Below are positions 15,664 to 24,384 of a stretch of DNA of 64,000 nucleotides, one piece after another. The stretch lies in NCBI GenBank assembly GCA_963822955.1, contig CAWGJS010000002.1:372001-436000 (forward strand), written 5' to 3'. How positions within the stretch are numbered: the stretch's first letter is position 1; every line of letters begins with the position of its first letter. The stretch comes from JAJYUU01 sp963822955. GTDB taxonomy: Bacteria; Actinomycetota; Actinomycetes; Streptosporangiales; Streptosporangiaceae. The notes under the pieces were generated by a model, which saw only the letters and a program-made list of their open reading frames with translations, had not been told where the DNA came from and did no database searches. The translations under genes were made by a program, and so were the position numbers.

Positions 15664-15939
15664 CTAAAGCTCGACGGCGCAAGTGTCGTGCTGGTACATC
15701 CCATCGACCCGTAGCCGTACGGGCTGTCCAGCTGCGATCGCTCGATGGCACGCCGGGCACATCTTGCCCGTTCCCGCGTGCAGGTCGTTGTCGGTCATAT
15801 CGAGCGCTGGGTCGTCGTGGTGCTGCTCGTCTCGGTCAGCTTGGTCCGCAGCGGTCTGTCTCGCCAATGCCTGGTTGAGTCCCCCGCGATCCAGCGGTGC
15901 CTTGGGATCGCTCGTCGGGTCACCGCTCCGCACGGCCAA
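15664..15939 (-). CDS. Small cysteine-motif protein
   Basis: Up to 91 residues; ATG 15798 is an alternative start. The C-terminal 32 residues (MCPACHRAIAAGQPVRL...YQHDTC) carry a CxxC and a later H-x-x-C, likely a zinc site. The N-terminal part is charged and may be non-coding. It lies just outside the element on the chromosome. The function is unknown. Confidence 0.4.
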   Translation of the reverse strand: MAVRSGDPTSDPKAPLDRGGLNQALARQTAADQADRDEQHHDDPALDMTDNDLHAGTGKMCPACHRAIAAGQPVRLRVDGMYQHDTCAVEL

Positions 15940-16175
15940 ATGGTCTCACATGGCGGATCTCAGGGGATCCCTAAAGGCGCAGGACCGAGGTCGAGAAGAT
16001 CCGCAGCCGGAGGAAATTGGGCTCCGCCGGAACCCGTTCGCCGATGCCCATCGCGCCCGGAGTGCTGACTTGGTCCGGAGGTTTTCGTTTCAGGCCCTGT
16101 GCCGGATGCCGCCAGGGACGGTTCAGGCGCGCCACGGCGGGGAGGGTTGCAGCCTGGCAACTGGGAGGAGGCGTC

Positions 16176-16631
16176 ATGACGGGAGCGCACATCGACTACG
16201 CGGCGCTGTACCGGCAGCTCCCGATCCCGGTCCTGGTGCTGACGCCAGACTTCGCCGTAGCTGACGCGAACATGGCGTTCCTGCGCTCCGCGGGCCGAAC
16301 GCGGGAGGAACTGCTGGGCCGCAACTTCTTCAATGCATTCCCGGAGGATCCGTCGGATCCTGAAGCGACGGGGGTACGCAACTCGGTCGCGTCGCTGCGC
16401 CGGGTCCTGGCTTCGGGTGAGCCCGACGCGATTGAGTTCCAGAAGTACGACGTCGAGGTTCCCGGCAGCCCGGGCGTTTTTGCCAGGCACTACTGGAGCG
16501 GGGTGAACGCGCCGGTCTTCCGCTCGGATGGCAGCGTCGCGCTGATCGCGCATATCGGCGAGGACGTCACCGACCGCATGCGCAGGTTCATGTCAGTGCT
16601 GGAGGCTGGCGAGGAAGGCGACGAGGTTTGA
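16176..16631 (+). CDS. Single PAS-domain protein
   Basis: 151 residues from ATG 16176 with a GGGAGGAGG site. One PAS domain: LYRQLPIPVLVLTPDFAVADANMAFLRSAGRTREELLGRNFF, then a YWSGVNAPVFRSDGSVALI core. It resembles the sensor domain in front of PP2C phosphatases or histidine kinases in actinobacteria, but it stops shortly after VTDRMRRF with no output domain. Its last codons contain repeat B, and beyond it the tail differs from the copy at 3257. The gene may have been cut by a recombination event. A ligand or redox sensing role is inference. Confidence 0.7.
   Translation: MTGAHIDYAALYRQLPIPVLVLTPDFAVADANMAFLRSAGRTREELLGRNFFNAFPEDPSDPEATGVRNSVASLRRVLASGEPDAIEFQKYDVEVPGSPGVFARHYWSGVNAPVFRSDGSVALIAHIGEDVTDRMRRFMSVLEAGEEGDEV
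16560..16602. repeat. Direct repeat B, right copy
   Basis: 42 of 43 positions equal to 3257-3299; 16566-16602 is identical. It lies inside the PAS gene near its end. It lies about 1 kb outside the right glnA-type repeat, so the B pair overlaps but does not nest inside the glnA pair. Confidence 0.85.
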
Positions 16632-16875
16632 CGTAAGGCGAAATGCTCGGAATACGACTCGCCGCGTAAAACCGGCTCCGCTCGTGGCGGCGACCTGAAG
16701 CCTCAGGGACGCTTTGCCCGCCCGCTGCTGCAACACCCGCGGCCAGGCAGGACGTTGCTTATTGGTGCTTTTCGGTCACTGAGATAGCTCTTGCCTGGTC
16801 CTATTCGGCCCTGTCACACTTTGGGACTGACACTGTCCAGGGGGCCCGGGTCAGTCGGGCGGAAAGTAGCTGCGG

Positions 16876-17733
16876 ATGTCAAGAACATGGCGATGGCTCG
16901 TACCAATTGCTGCAGCCGGGGGGCTGATCGTTTCGGGTGTAGTCTCAGCGGCGGATGCCAGCACTTCGGCGCTGGCGCAGCCAGCGCAGACGCCCACCGT
17001 CACCATCAGCGCCAAGTCGCTGCCTCCGGTCGTCACGCACGATGTCTGGGTTGTCTACAATGCAGCCCAGGGCTACAACACCGTGACGATCTCGGGCACT
17101 GTCTCAGAATCGACAGCAGGCCAGGTGGCCGCGCTCTACGCCCAGCCGTTCCCGTACAAGTCGCCTGCCGCGCCGGTATCGGGCCAGACCTTGACGCTTT
17201 CGACCAGCTCTACGCCCACGGCGTACAGCTTCACGGCCGAGCCGACGATCGCCACCAAGTACACCGTTGAGGTGCTTCCGAGTAGCACTGTCAGCACACC
17301 CGTCGTCGGCCAGTCTTCGACCGACACCGTCTACGTCGCGACGAACCAGGGTTACACCTCGACTAAGTGTCGCCGTCCGGTGTGCCACCTGACGCTGAAG
17401 GTCTACACCCACCTCCCGAAGTCGGCGTACGCAACCGAGAGCCGCAAGAAGTGGTACTTCTACTTCGCGTACAAGCTCTCAAGGACCGGCGAACCGCCCT
17501 ACCCCAAGATGATCGACCTTCAGCGGACGGCAAAGATAAGCAAGCCGAAGAAGATCAGCTCCACCGAATTCGAGCGGACGATCACTTGGTCATTCCGCTT
17601 CAACAACGACGGGTACTCCTACGCCTTCAACTTCTGTTCCAAGGACTCCGAGTCCAAGGACGGCATCAACCTTCCTGGCTCGCACAGCTGCGGGGTCAAG
17701 AAGATCCGGAGGACCATCATCTACCTCGGATAG
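16876..17733 (+). CDS. Secreted protein, unknown
   Basis: 285 residues. A signal peptide (WRWLVPIAAAGGLIVSGVVSAADA) is followed by a Thr/Ser/Val-rich beta region (TVTISGTVSESTAGQVAALYAQPFPYKS) that looks like an immunoglobulin-like sandwich. The second half is basic and aromatic (KWYFYFAYKLSRTGEPP, ITWSFRFNNDGYSYAFNFC). Four cysteines in the second half could form disulfides. Codon choice is less GC-biased than in nearby housekeeping genes, hinting at acquisition. No family was recognised. Confidence 0.65.
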   Translation: MSRTWRWLVPIAAAGGLIVSGVVSAADASTSALAQPAQTPTVTISAKSLPPVVTHDVWVVYNAAQGYNTVTISGTVSESTAGQVAALYAQPFPYKSPAAPVSGQTLTLSTSSTPTAYSFTAEPTIATKYTVEVLPSSTVSTPVVGQSSTDTVYVATNQGYTSTKCRRPVCHLTLKVYTHLPKSAYATESRKKWYFYFAYKLSRTGEPPYPKMIDLQRTAKISKPKKISSTEFERTITWSFRFNNDGYSYAFNFCSKDSESKDGINLPGSHSCGVKKIRRTIIYLG

Positions 17734-17893
17734 CGCCTATCTGCACCTCCGGGGCGGCGCGGTCGAGCGATCGGCTCGCAGGCCGCGCCCCGGCGCAGCC
17801 GTTAGGCAGCGTTGCCATTCTGAGGCCGATCAGTGACATATCCGTGATCGATAAGCTAAAGTAAAGCGATCCTGATTCCTTCCTGTCGGATCT

Positions 17894-17925
17894 GGCCCCG
17901 CCGGGTTTGCGCGCCTGGCGGGGCC
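17894..17925. terminator. Bidirectional terminator hairpin
   Basis: Nine-pair perfect stem GGCCCCGCC/GGCGGGGCC with a 14-base loop, between the convergent secreted-protein gene and glnE. It can serve either strand. Confidence 0.55.
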
Positions 17926-17975
17926 GCCGCATTTCCGGCTGCGGGCCGCCTCGCCATCAGCAGAACGGGTCTCCG

Positions 17976-20900
17976 CTATCCGTAAAAGAGGCGCTGCATG
18001 ACGGCCCGGGCCTGCCTGGCTGACCGCCGCCAGTCTTGGGCGAGGTCCTGGGCGCCATCGGGCGGATAGCCAAGGACCTGAGCCACCACGGCCAGGTCGC
18101 CGGGCAGGGACGGCAGCGTGTCCGATGGCCGGCCGCGCACGAGCATCACGGCGTCTCTTATCCGCCTGGCCAGCAGCCAGGATGCGATCAGCGATGCCGC
18201 GTCGCCGGCTGAGATCAGGCCCGCGGACCTGGCTGTCGCCAGCGCCGCGTGCGTCCTGGTAGTACGCAGCTCGGGAACGGCCCAGGCGTGCTGGAGCTGC
18301 AGCAGCTGGGCGACCCATTCGACGTCCGACAGTCCGCCCGGCCCGAGCTTGAGGTGCAGCGCGGGCTCGACGCCGCGCGGCATCCGCTCAGCTTCCATCC
18401 GCGCCTTGATCCGGCGGATCTCCCTGATGCCGGCCTGGTCGATACCGCCTTCCGGGTACCTGATCTCATCGGCCATCGCGATGAACGCGTCGCCGACGCG
18501 ACGATCCCCGGCCGTGAACTCGGCCCGCAGCAGGGCCTGCGCCTCCCAGGGAACGGCCCACCGCCGGTAGTAGGCGCGGTAGGAGGCAAGCGTCCGCACG
18601 AGCGGCCCCTGCCGCCCCTCCGGTCGCAGGCCCGCATCGACGATGAGCGCGGGATCCGGCCCGGGCCTGCTGAGCAGTGCGCGCAAGCGCTCGGCGACGG
18701 TGTGCGCGGCCCGGGTTGCCGCCTCGTCGCCGGCGCCAGGCAGCGGATCGTGCACAAAGAGCACGTCAGCGTCGCTGGCGTATCCCATCTCGTGGCCGCC
18801 GAAGCGGCCCATGCCGATCACCGCGATGCGGGTTGGCAGCGGGCCAGCGGTGCGTTCAGCTTCGGCAACCGCGGCCCGCAGAATCGCCGCGACGCTGACT
18901 TCCGCCACGGCGGTCAGTGCCTCGCCGGTATCGTCAATCCGCGCCAGGCCGAGCACGTCGGCTGCCGCAGTCCGCAGCAGCTCACGGCGCCGGATCGCCA
19001 GTACGGCGCGCGCGCCCTCCTCCGCATTGTCATGCCGGCGCACTGCGGCCGACGCCTCGGTCAGCAGCTCGGCATGCGGCCGGGCCGCGAGCTCGGCATC
19101 GTCGCCGAGCATGGCGACCGCCTCTGGCGCGCGAAGCAGCAAGCCGGCCGCGTACCTGCTCGATGCCAGCAGCCGGGCCATCCGCTGGGCCACGACCGCG
19201 TTGTCGCGCAGCAGCCGCAGATACCAGGGCGATCTGCCGAGTGCCTCGCTGACCTGACGAAAGGCCAGCAGCCCGGCGTCGGGCTCAGGGGCGTCGGCCA
19301 GCCAGCCGAGCAGGACCGGCAGCAGGGTCCGCTGCATCGCCGCCTTGCGGGACATCCCGGCCGTCAGAGCCTCGATGTGCCGCAGCGCCCCGGCCGGGTC
19401 GGCGTAACCCAGCGCCTCGAGCCGGTCTCGCGCCGCCTCTGGAGTGAGGCGGGTCACCTCGCCGGGCAATCGCGCCACCGCGTCGAGCAGGGGACGGTAA
19501 AACAGCTTCTCGTGCAACTGCCGGGCCTGGCCCGCGTGCTGCCGCCATTCTGCCGCCAGGGCCTGGGCAGGATCAGCGGAGGCGAGCTGCGACAATGACG
19601 CCGAAGCCGAATCCGCTGCCGGGCCAAGCCGCATCCGCCGCAGGGCGCGGCCGACCTCTCGCAGCACGGCCGGGTCCTCAGGCAGCAGGTGCGTTCGCCG
19701 CAGGCGTCGCAGCTGCAGGAGGTGCTCGACGTTGCGCAAGAACCGGTAGGCCTCCGCCATCGCTGCCGCGTCGGTCCGCCCCACGTAACCGCCTGCAGCC
19801 AGGGCGGCGAGCGCTGGCAGGGTGGCCGGCTCGCGCAAAGTCCCATCCCCGCGCCCGTGCACGAGCTGGAGCAGCTGCACGGTGAACTCGATGTCCCGCA
19901 GACCGCCCGGCCCGAGCTTGAGCTCGCGGCCGGCTTCGTCCGGCGGGAGGCTCGCTACCACGCGGCGGCGCATCGCCTGCACGTCGGCGACAAAGTCATC
20001 ACGCTGCGCCGCGTGCCAGACCGTGGGCATGACCGCCGCCAGGTAGTCGGCCCCCACGCGCGCGTCCCCGGCCACGAAGCGCGCCTTAAGCAGCGCCTGG
20101 AACTCCCAGGTCTTCGCCCAGCGCTCGTAGTAAGCCCGGTGACTGGCGATCGTCCGCACCAGCGGGCCGTCGCGACCCTCGGGCCTCAGGTTCGGGTCGA
20201 CAGGGAACAGCTGACCCTCGGGCGTCGACTGCGAGCACACCCGGATCATGCCGCTGGCCAGGGCGGTTGCCGTCCGCAGCGCAGTGACATCGTCGCCTGG
20301 AACGGCCGGTTCGGCCGGGCCGGCTGCGAAGATCACGTCCACGTCGCTGGCGTAGTTCAGCTCGCGCGCGCCGGTTTTGCCCATCGCGATCACCGCGAGG
20401 CGACCGCCGCGCTGGCCCGCCGGCAGTTCCGCCCTGGCAATCGCCAGCGCCGCCTCCAGGGCCGCACTGGCCAGGTCTGCCAGCGCGGTCATTGTCTCGT
20501 CCAGTGACCTGGCCCCGGTCAGGTCCAGGGCCGCGAGCTGCAACAGCCGGCGCCGGTAGGCGATCCGGAGTCTGGTGGCCGGAACGCGCCCGTCCGCCAT
20601 AGCGAGGTCAGCCACCGGCGCCGGCCCGGCCGTGGCGCCAACGGCCGCCAGCAGGTCCTCCCTCAGCTCAGCCCCGTCATCTTTGGCAGGGAACGAGGCG
20701 TCGCGGGCTAGCAGCCGCCAGTCAGCCGGATGTCGGCTCAGGTGATCACCGAGAGCTGCGCTCGCGCCGAGGACGCTGACCAGCCGTTCCCGTAGCTGGT
20801 CGTCCTCGCGTAGCGCCTGCCGCAGCCCGGTGTCCGGCGCCAGCCGGGCCAGCCCCGCCAGCGCCAGGTCGGGATCGGCCGCCCCCGCCACCTCGTGCAG

Positions 20901-21029
20901 TAGCAGGATGTCCGCTCCGTCGCCACCGACGTCCAGCGCGAGCTCGCTGATCAGCGCCTGGGCTCGGGCCGTATCGGCGAAGCCCATGGCCGCCAGCTGC
21001 CCGGCCAGTGTTCCGCGGGGCGTAGTCAC
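17976..21029 (-). CDS. glnE: Glutamine synthetase adenylyltransferase/deadenylylase
   Basis: 1017 residues, full length. Two nucleotidyltransferase halves are clear: an N-terminal one with GKTGARELNYASDVDVIF and a C-terminal one with GMGRFGGHEMGYASDADVLF, each holding the catalytic GG/GxREL-D-x-D pattern, and each followed by a LKLGPGGL(R/S)D(I/V)E motif. It adds AMP to, or removes it from, the regulatory tyrosine of GlnA in response to nitrogen state, working with PII protein. The start is GTG 21029. The order glnE-glnA2 as here is conserved in Streptomyces and Mycobacterium. Confidence 0.96.
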   Translation of the reverse strand: MTTPRGTLAGQLAAMGFADTARAQALISELALDVGGDGADILLLHEVAGAADPDLALAGLARLAPDTGLRQALREDDQLRERLVSVLGASAALGDHLSRHPADWRLLARDASFPAKDDGAELREDLLAAVGATAGPAPVADLAMADGRVPATRLRIAYRRRLLQLAALDLTGARSLDETMTALADLASAALEAALAIARAELPAGQRGGRLAVIAMGKTGARELNYASDVDVIFAAGPAEPAVPGDDVTALRTATALASGMIRVCSQSTPEGQLFPVDPNLRPEGRDGPLVRTIASHRAYYERWAKTWEFQALLKARFVAGDARVGADYLAAVMPTVWHAAQRDDFVADVQAMRRRVVASLPPDEAGRELKLGPGGLRDIEFTVQLLQLVHGRGDGTLREPATLPALAALAAGGYVGRTDAAAMAEAYRFLRNVEHLLQLRRLRRTHLLPEDPAVLREVGRALRRMRLGPAADSASASLSQLASADPAQALAAEWRQHAGQARQLHEKLFYRPLLDAVARLPGEVTRLTPEAARDRLEALGYADPAGALRHIEALTAGMSRKAAMQRTLLPVLLGWLADAPEPDAGLLAFRQVSEALGRSPWYLRLLRDNAVVAQRMARLLASSRYAAGLLLRAPEAVAMLGDDAELAARPHAELLTEASAAVRRHDNAEEGARAVLAIRRRELLRTAAADVLGLARIDDTGEALTAVAEVSVAAILRAAVAEAERTAGPLPTRIAVIGMGRFGGHEMGYASDADVLFVHDPLPGAGDEAATRAAHTVAERLRALLSRPGPDPALIVDAGLRPEGRQGPLVRTLASYRAYYRRWAVPWEAQALLRAEFTAGDRRVGDAFIAMADEIRYPEGGIDQAGIREIRRIKARMEAERMPRGVEPALHLKLGPGGLSDVEWVAQLLQLQHAWAVPELRTTRTHAALATARSAGLISAGDAASLIASWLLARRIRDAVMLVRGRPSDTLPSLPGDLAVVAQVLGYPPDGAQDLAQDWRRSARQARAVMQRLFYG

Positions 21030-21081
21030 GACTGCACGTTAGCGACCGGGCGCGGCTCCTGCGCGTGACAGGCCCGGACAG

Positions 21082-22443
21082 TCAGAGGACGCCGAGGTAG
21101 CGATCCAGTTCGAACTCGGACACCTCGCGGCGGTATGCCTGCCACTCCTCGTTCTTGTTGCGGAGGAAGAAGTCGAAGACGTGCTCCCCCAGCGTCTCGG
21201 CGACCAGCTCGCTGCCCTGCATCACCGATATTGCCTCCGACAGGTTTTGCGGCAGCGGCGCGATCCCCAGCGCGTGCCGCTCGGTGGAGGTCAGTGCCCA
21301 CACGTCGTCCTCGGCGCCAGGCGGCAGCTCGTAGTCGTCCTCGATGCCGCGCAGCCCGGCCGCCAATATCACGGCGAACGCCAGGTATGGATTGCACGCC
21401 GAGTCGATCGAGCGGAACTCGATCCGCGTTGCGTTGCCCTTCGTCGGCTTGTACATGGGAACCCGGATCAGCGCCGACCGGTTGTTGTGGCCCCAGCAGA
21501 CATACGCCGGCGCCTCGCCGCCGGCGCTGGCGATCCGCTCGGTACCGCCCCACAGCCGCTTGTAGGAGTTGACCCACTGGTTGCACACCGCGGTGATCTC
21601 GGCCGCGTGCCGCAGCAAGCCGGCGATGAACGCCTTGCCCACCTTGGACAGGTGATACTCGCCGCCGGGCTCGTAGAAGACATTGCGGTCGCCCTCGAAC
21701 AGCGACATGTGCGTGTGCATGCCGGAGCCCGGGTACTCGGTGAACGGCTTCGGCATGAATGAGGCGTAAACGCCCTGCTGCAGCGCCACCTCCTTCATCG
21801 CCAGCCGGAACGTCATGATGTTGTCGGCGGTGCTCAGGGCATCGGCGTAGCGCAGGTCGATCTCCTGCTGACCCGGCGCGCCCTCGTGGTGGCTGAACTC
21901 GACGGAAATGCCGAGGCCCTCGAGCATGCTGATCGCCTCGCGGCGGAAGTCGTGGGCGATGCCGTGCGGCGTGTGATCGAAGTAGCCGCCATTATCGATC
22001 GGCCGCGGCTTGGCGCCGGGCTCTGGCTTCTCCCTCAGCAGGAAGAACTCGATCTCCGGGTGCGTGTAGAAGGTGAAGCCAAGCCGGGATGCCCTGGCCA
22101 GGGCGCGCTTGAGCACGTGCCGCGGATCGGCGTAGGACGGGGAGCCGTCCGGGAGCAGGATGTCGCAGAACATCCGCCCGGTCCCGGCGCGGTCATTGCC
22201 CACCGGCATGAGCTGGAATGTGGACGGATCGGGCTTGGCGAGCATGTCCGCCTCGTAGACCCGAGCAAACCCCTCAACCGCTGACCCGTCGAAGCCGATG
22301 CCCTCGGCGAAGGCGCCTTCCAGTTCGGCCGGAGCCACGGCAACCGACTTGAGGAAGCCGAGCACGTCGGTAAACCACAACCGGACGAACCGGATATCAC
22401 GCTCTTCGAGCGTGCGCAGCACGAACTCTTCTTGCCTGTCCAC
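21082..22443 (-). CDS. glnA2: Glutamine synthetase-like GlnA2
   Basis: 453 residues from GTG 22443, matching the family's usual start (MDxQEEFVLRTLEERDIRFVRLWF). The GS catalytic domain is intact (HPEIEFFLLRE, HHEGAPGQQEID, GSGMHTHMSLFEG). At the place of the adenylylation tyrosine it has DDVWALTS, so GlnE cannot modify it in the known way. In Streptomyces coelicolor the GlnA2 relative joins glutamate to polyamines rather than to ammonia, and the same may hold here. Upstream of glnE on the same strand, with a 52-base gap, and divergent from nadE. Confidence 0.88.
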   Translation of the reverse strand: MDRQEEFVLRTLEERDIRFVRLWFTDVLGFLKSVAVAPAELEGAFAEGIGFDGSAVEGFARVYEADMLAKPDPSTFQLMPVGNDRAGTGRMFCDILLPDGSPSYADPRHVLKRALARASRLGFTFYTHPEIEFFLLREKPEPGAKPRPIDNGGYFDHTPHGIAHDFRREAISMLEGLGISVEFSHHEGAPGQQEIDLRYADALSTADNIMTFRLAMKEVALQQGVYASFMPKPFTEYPGSGMHTHMSLFEGDRNVFYEPGGEYHLSKVGKAFIAGLLRHAAEITAVCNQWVNSYKRLWGGTERIASAGGEAPAYVCWGHNNRSALIRVPMYKPTKGNATRIEFRSIDSACNPYLAFAVILAAGLRGIEDDYELPPGAEDDVWALTSTERHALGIAPLPQNLSEAISVMQGSELVAETLGEHVFDFFLRNKNEEWQAYRREVSEFELDRYLGVL

Positions 22444-22561
22444 CGCCACAGTCTGCCCGGCGTATGTTTCCTGCTTGTTACCGGGCCTGGCGGACGGGCT
22501 GGGGACGGGATCAGCGTGCGGCATCGCGGGCAACTCGGCCAGGCCCATTAGGCTGGGACCC

Positions 22562-24358
22562 GTGGTTCAGCTGCGGATCGGGCTCGCTCAGGTCAACGCG
22601 ACCGTGGGCGATCTGGCTGGCAATAGCGACAAAGTGATCGAGTGGACGATGCGCGCGGCCGAGCAGGGCGCGGGGATCGTGATCTTCCCCGAGATGGTGC
22701 TGACCGGTTACCCGGTCGAGGACCTGGCGCTGCGAAAGTCCTTCGTGGACGCGTCAATCGCTGCGCTGCACCAGCTCGCTGCCGACCTCGCAGCCGAGGG
22801 CCTCGACGGCGTGGCCGTCGTCCTCGGTTACCTGGACCGCCGGATCGGGCAGCGACCGAGGGTGGGCGTCCCGGCCGGAGCGCCGCTGGATGCAGCGGCC
22901 GTCCTGCACGGGGGCACAGTCAGGATCACCTCAGCTAAGCATCACCTGCCGAACTACGGCGTCTTCGACGAGTACCGCTACTTCCTGCCCGGCGACACCC
23001 TGCCGGTCTTCCGGCTGCCAGCCGACGGCGGCGAGTCCGTCGACGTCGCGGTCGCGATCTGCGAGGACCTGTGGCAGGACGGCGGGCCGGTAGCCGTCAC
23101 GCGCATGGCGGGCGCCAGCCTTCTGGTGGTACCCAACGCCTCGCCCTACGAGCGGAATAAGGACGACGTCCGGCTCGAGCTATGCCAGCGGCGAGCCCGC
23201 GAGGCCGGGGCGGTACTCGCCTACGCGAACATGGTCGGCGGCCAGGACGAGCTCGTCTTCGACGGCGACTCGATCATCGTCTCCGCTGACGGCGACGTGC
23301 TCGCTCGGGGACCGCAGTTCGACGAGGCCCTGGTGCTGGCCGACCTGGACCTTCCGGCGGCCAACCCGGGCGTGCCCACCGGGCAGCAGCGGGCGAACGC
23401 CGGTGACGGGACGACCATGACGATCGAGCGAATCGAGCTCGCGCCGCTGCCCGCCCCGAAGCCGGACACTCCGCTGGCCGCTCCGATGATCTGGCCCCGC
23501 CTGCCGGACCTGGCCGAGATCTACGGCGCCCTCGTGCTCGGCGTCCGGGACTACGTCCGCAAGAACGGCTTCGCCTCGGTCATCCAGGGACTGTCCGGCG
23601 GGATCGACTCGGCACTGTGCGCCACGATCGCGACCGACGCACTCGGCCCTGATCGCGTCAACGTCGTGCTCAACCCGAGCCCCTACTCCTCCGAGCACTC
23701 GGTCACTGACGCCGAGGACCTGGCCAGCCGGCAGGGCATCCACGCGCGCACGATCCCGATCAAGCCCATGATGGATGGCTTCGCCACCAGCCTCGACCTG
23801 CACGGGCTGGCGGCTGAGAACCTGCAGGCCAGGATCCGCGGCATGATCTGGATGGCGCTATCCAACTCCGAAGGGCACCTGGTCCTCGCCTGCGGCAACA
23901 AAAGCGAGCTCGCGACCGGCTATTCCACCATGTACGGCGATGCGGTCGGTGGCTACGCGCCGATCAAGGACGTGCCGAAGACACTGGTCTGGGAGCTGGC
24001 GAGGTGGCGCAATCAGCAGGCCGCCGAGCGCGGTGAGACGCCGCCCATCCCGGAGAACTCGATTAGCAAGCCGCCCAGTGCTGAGCTCGCGCCGGGTCAG
24101 CTGGACACCGATTCGCTGCCCGACTATCACGTGCTCGACAGGCTGCTCGATGACTACGTGGAGAAGGACATGGGCTCAGCTGAGCTCATCGCCGCCGGCC
24201 ACGACCCGGCGCTCGTGGAGCGGGTGATCCAGCTCGTCGACCGAGCCGAGTACAAGCGACGGCAGTACCCGCCCGGGCCTAAGATCAGCGCCAAGAACTT
24301 CGGTCGTGACCGGAGGCTGCCGATCACCAGCCGCTGGCGCGAGCCGCGCGCAGGCTAA
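22562..24358 (+). CDS. nadE: Glutamine-dependent NAD+ synthetase
   Basis: 598 residues from GTG 22562. The nitrilase-like glutaminase domain (residues 1-280) has the catalytic triad Glu44 (FPEMVLTGYP), Lys126 (AKHHLPNYG) and Cys167 (AICEDLW). The synthetase domain carries the ATP pyrophosphatase loop LSGGIDSA at about 343-350, and GNKSELATGYSTMYGD. The enzyme makes NAD from nicotinate adenine dinucleotide using ammonia taken from glutamine. It is divergent from glnA2, consistent with a glutamine-related neighbourhood. Full length. Confidence 0.95.
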   Translation: MVQLRIGLAQVNATVGDLAGNSDKVIEWTMRAAEQGAGIVIFPEMVLTGYPVEDLALRKSFVDASIAALHQLAADLAAEGLDGVAVVLGYLDRRIGQRPRVGVPAGAPLDAAAVLHGGTVRITSAKHHLPNYGVFDEYRYFLPGDTLPVFRLPADGGESVDVAVAICEDLWQDGGPVAVTRMAGASLLVVPNASPYERNKDDVRLELCQRRAREAGAVLAYANMVGGQDELVFDGDSIIVSADGDVLARGPQFDEALVLADLDLPAANPGVPTGQQRANAGDGTTMTIERIELAPLPAPKPDTPLAAPMIWPRLPDLAEIYGALVLGVRDYVRKNGFASVIQGLSGGIDSALCATIATDALGPDRVNVVLNPSPYSSEHSVTDAEDLASRQGIHARTIPIKPMMDGFATSLDLHGLAAENLQARIRGMIWMALSNSEGHLVLACGNKSELATGYSTMYGDAVGGYAPIKDVPKTLVWELARWRNQQAAERGETPPIPENSISKPPSAELAPGQLDTDSLPDYHVLDRLLDDYVEKDMGSAELIAAGHDPALVERVIQLVDRAEYKRRQYPPGPKISAKNFGRDRRLPITSRWREPRAG

Positions 24359-24384
24359 TCCCCCATCTGGCGGGCGGTGGCAGC

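Noticed and set aside
15291..15714. Open frames running through the right attachment copy
   Set aside because: They cross the glnA-derived repeat and a terminator hairpin and show no coding pattern.
18249..19598. Long open frame antisense to glnE
   Set aside because: Third-position GC shadow of glnE.
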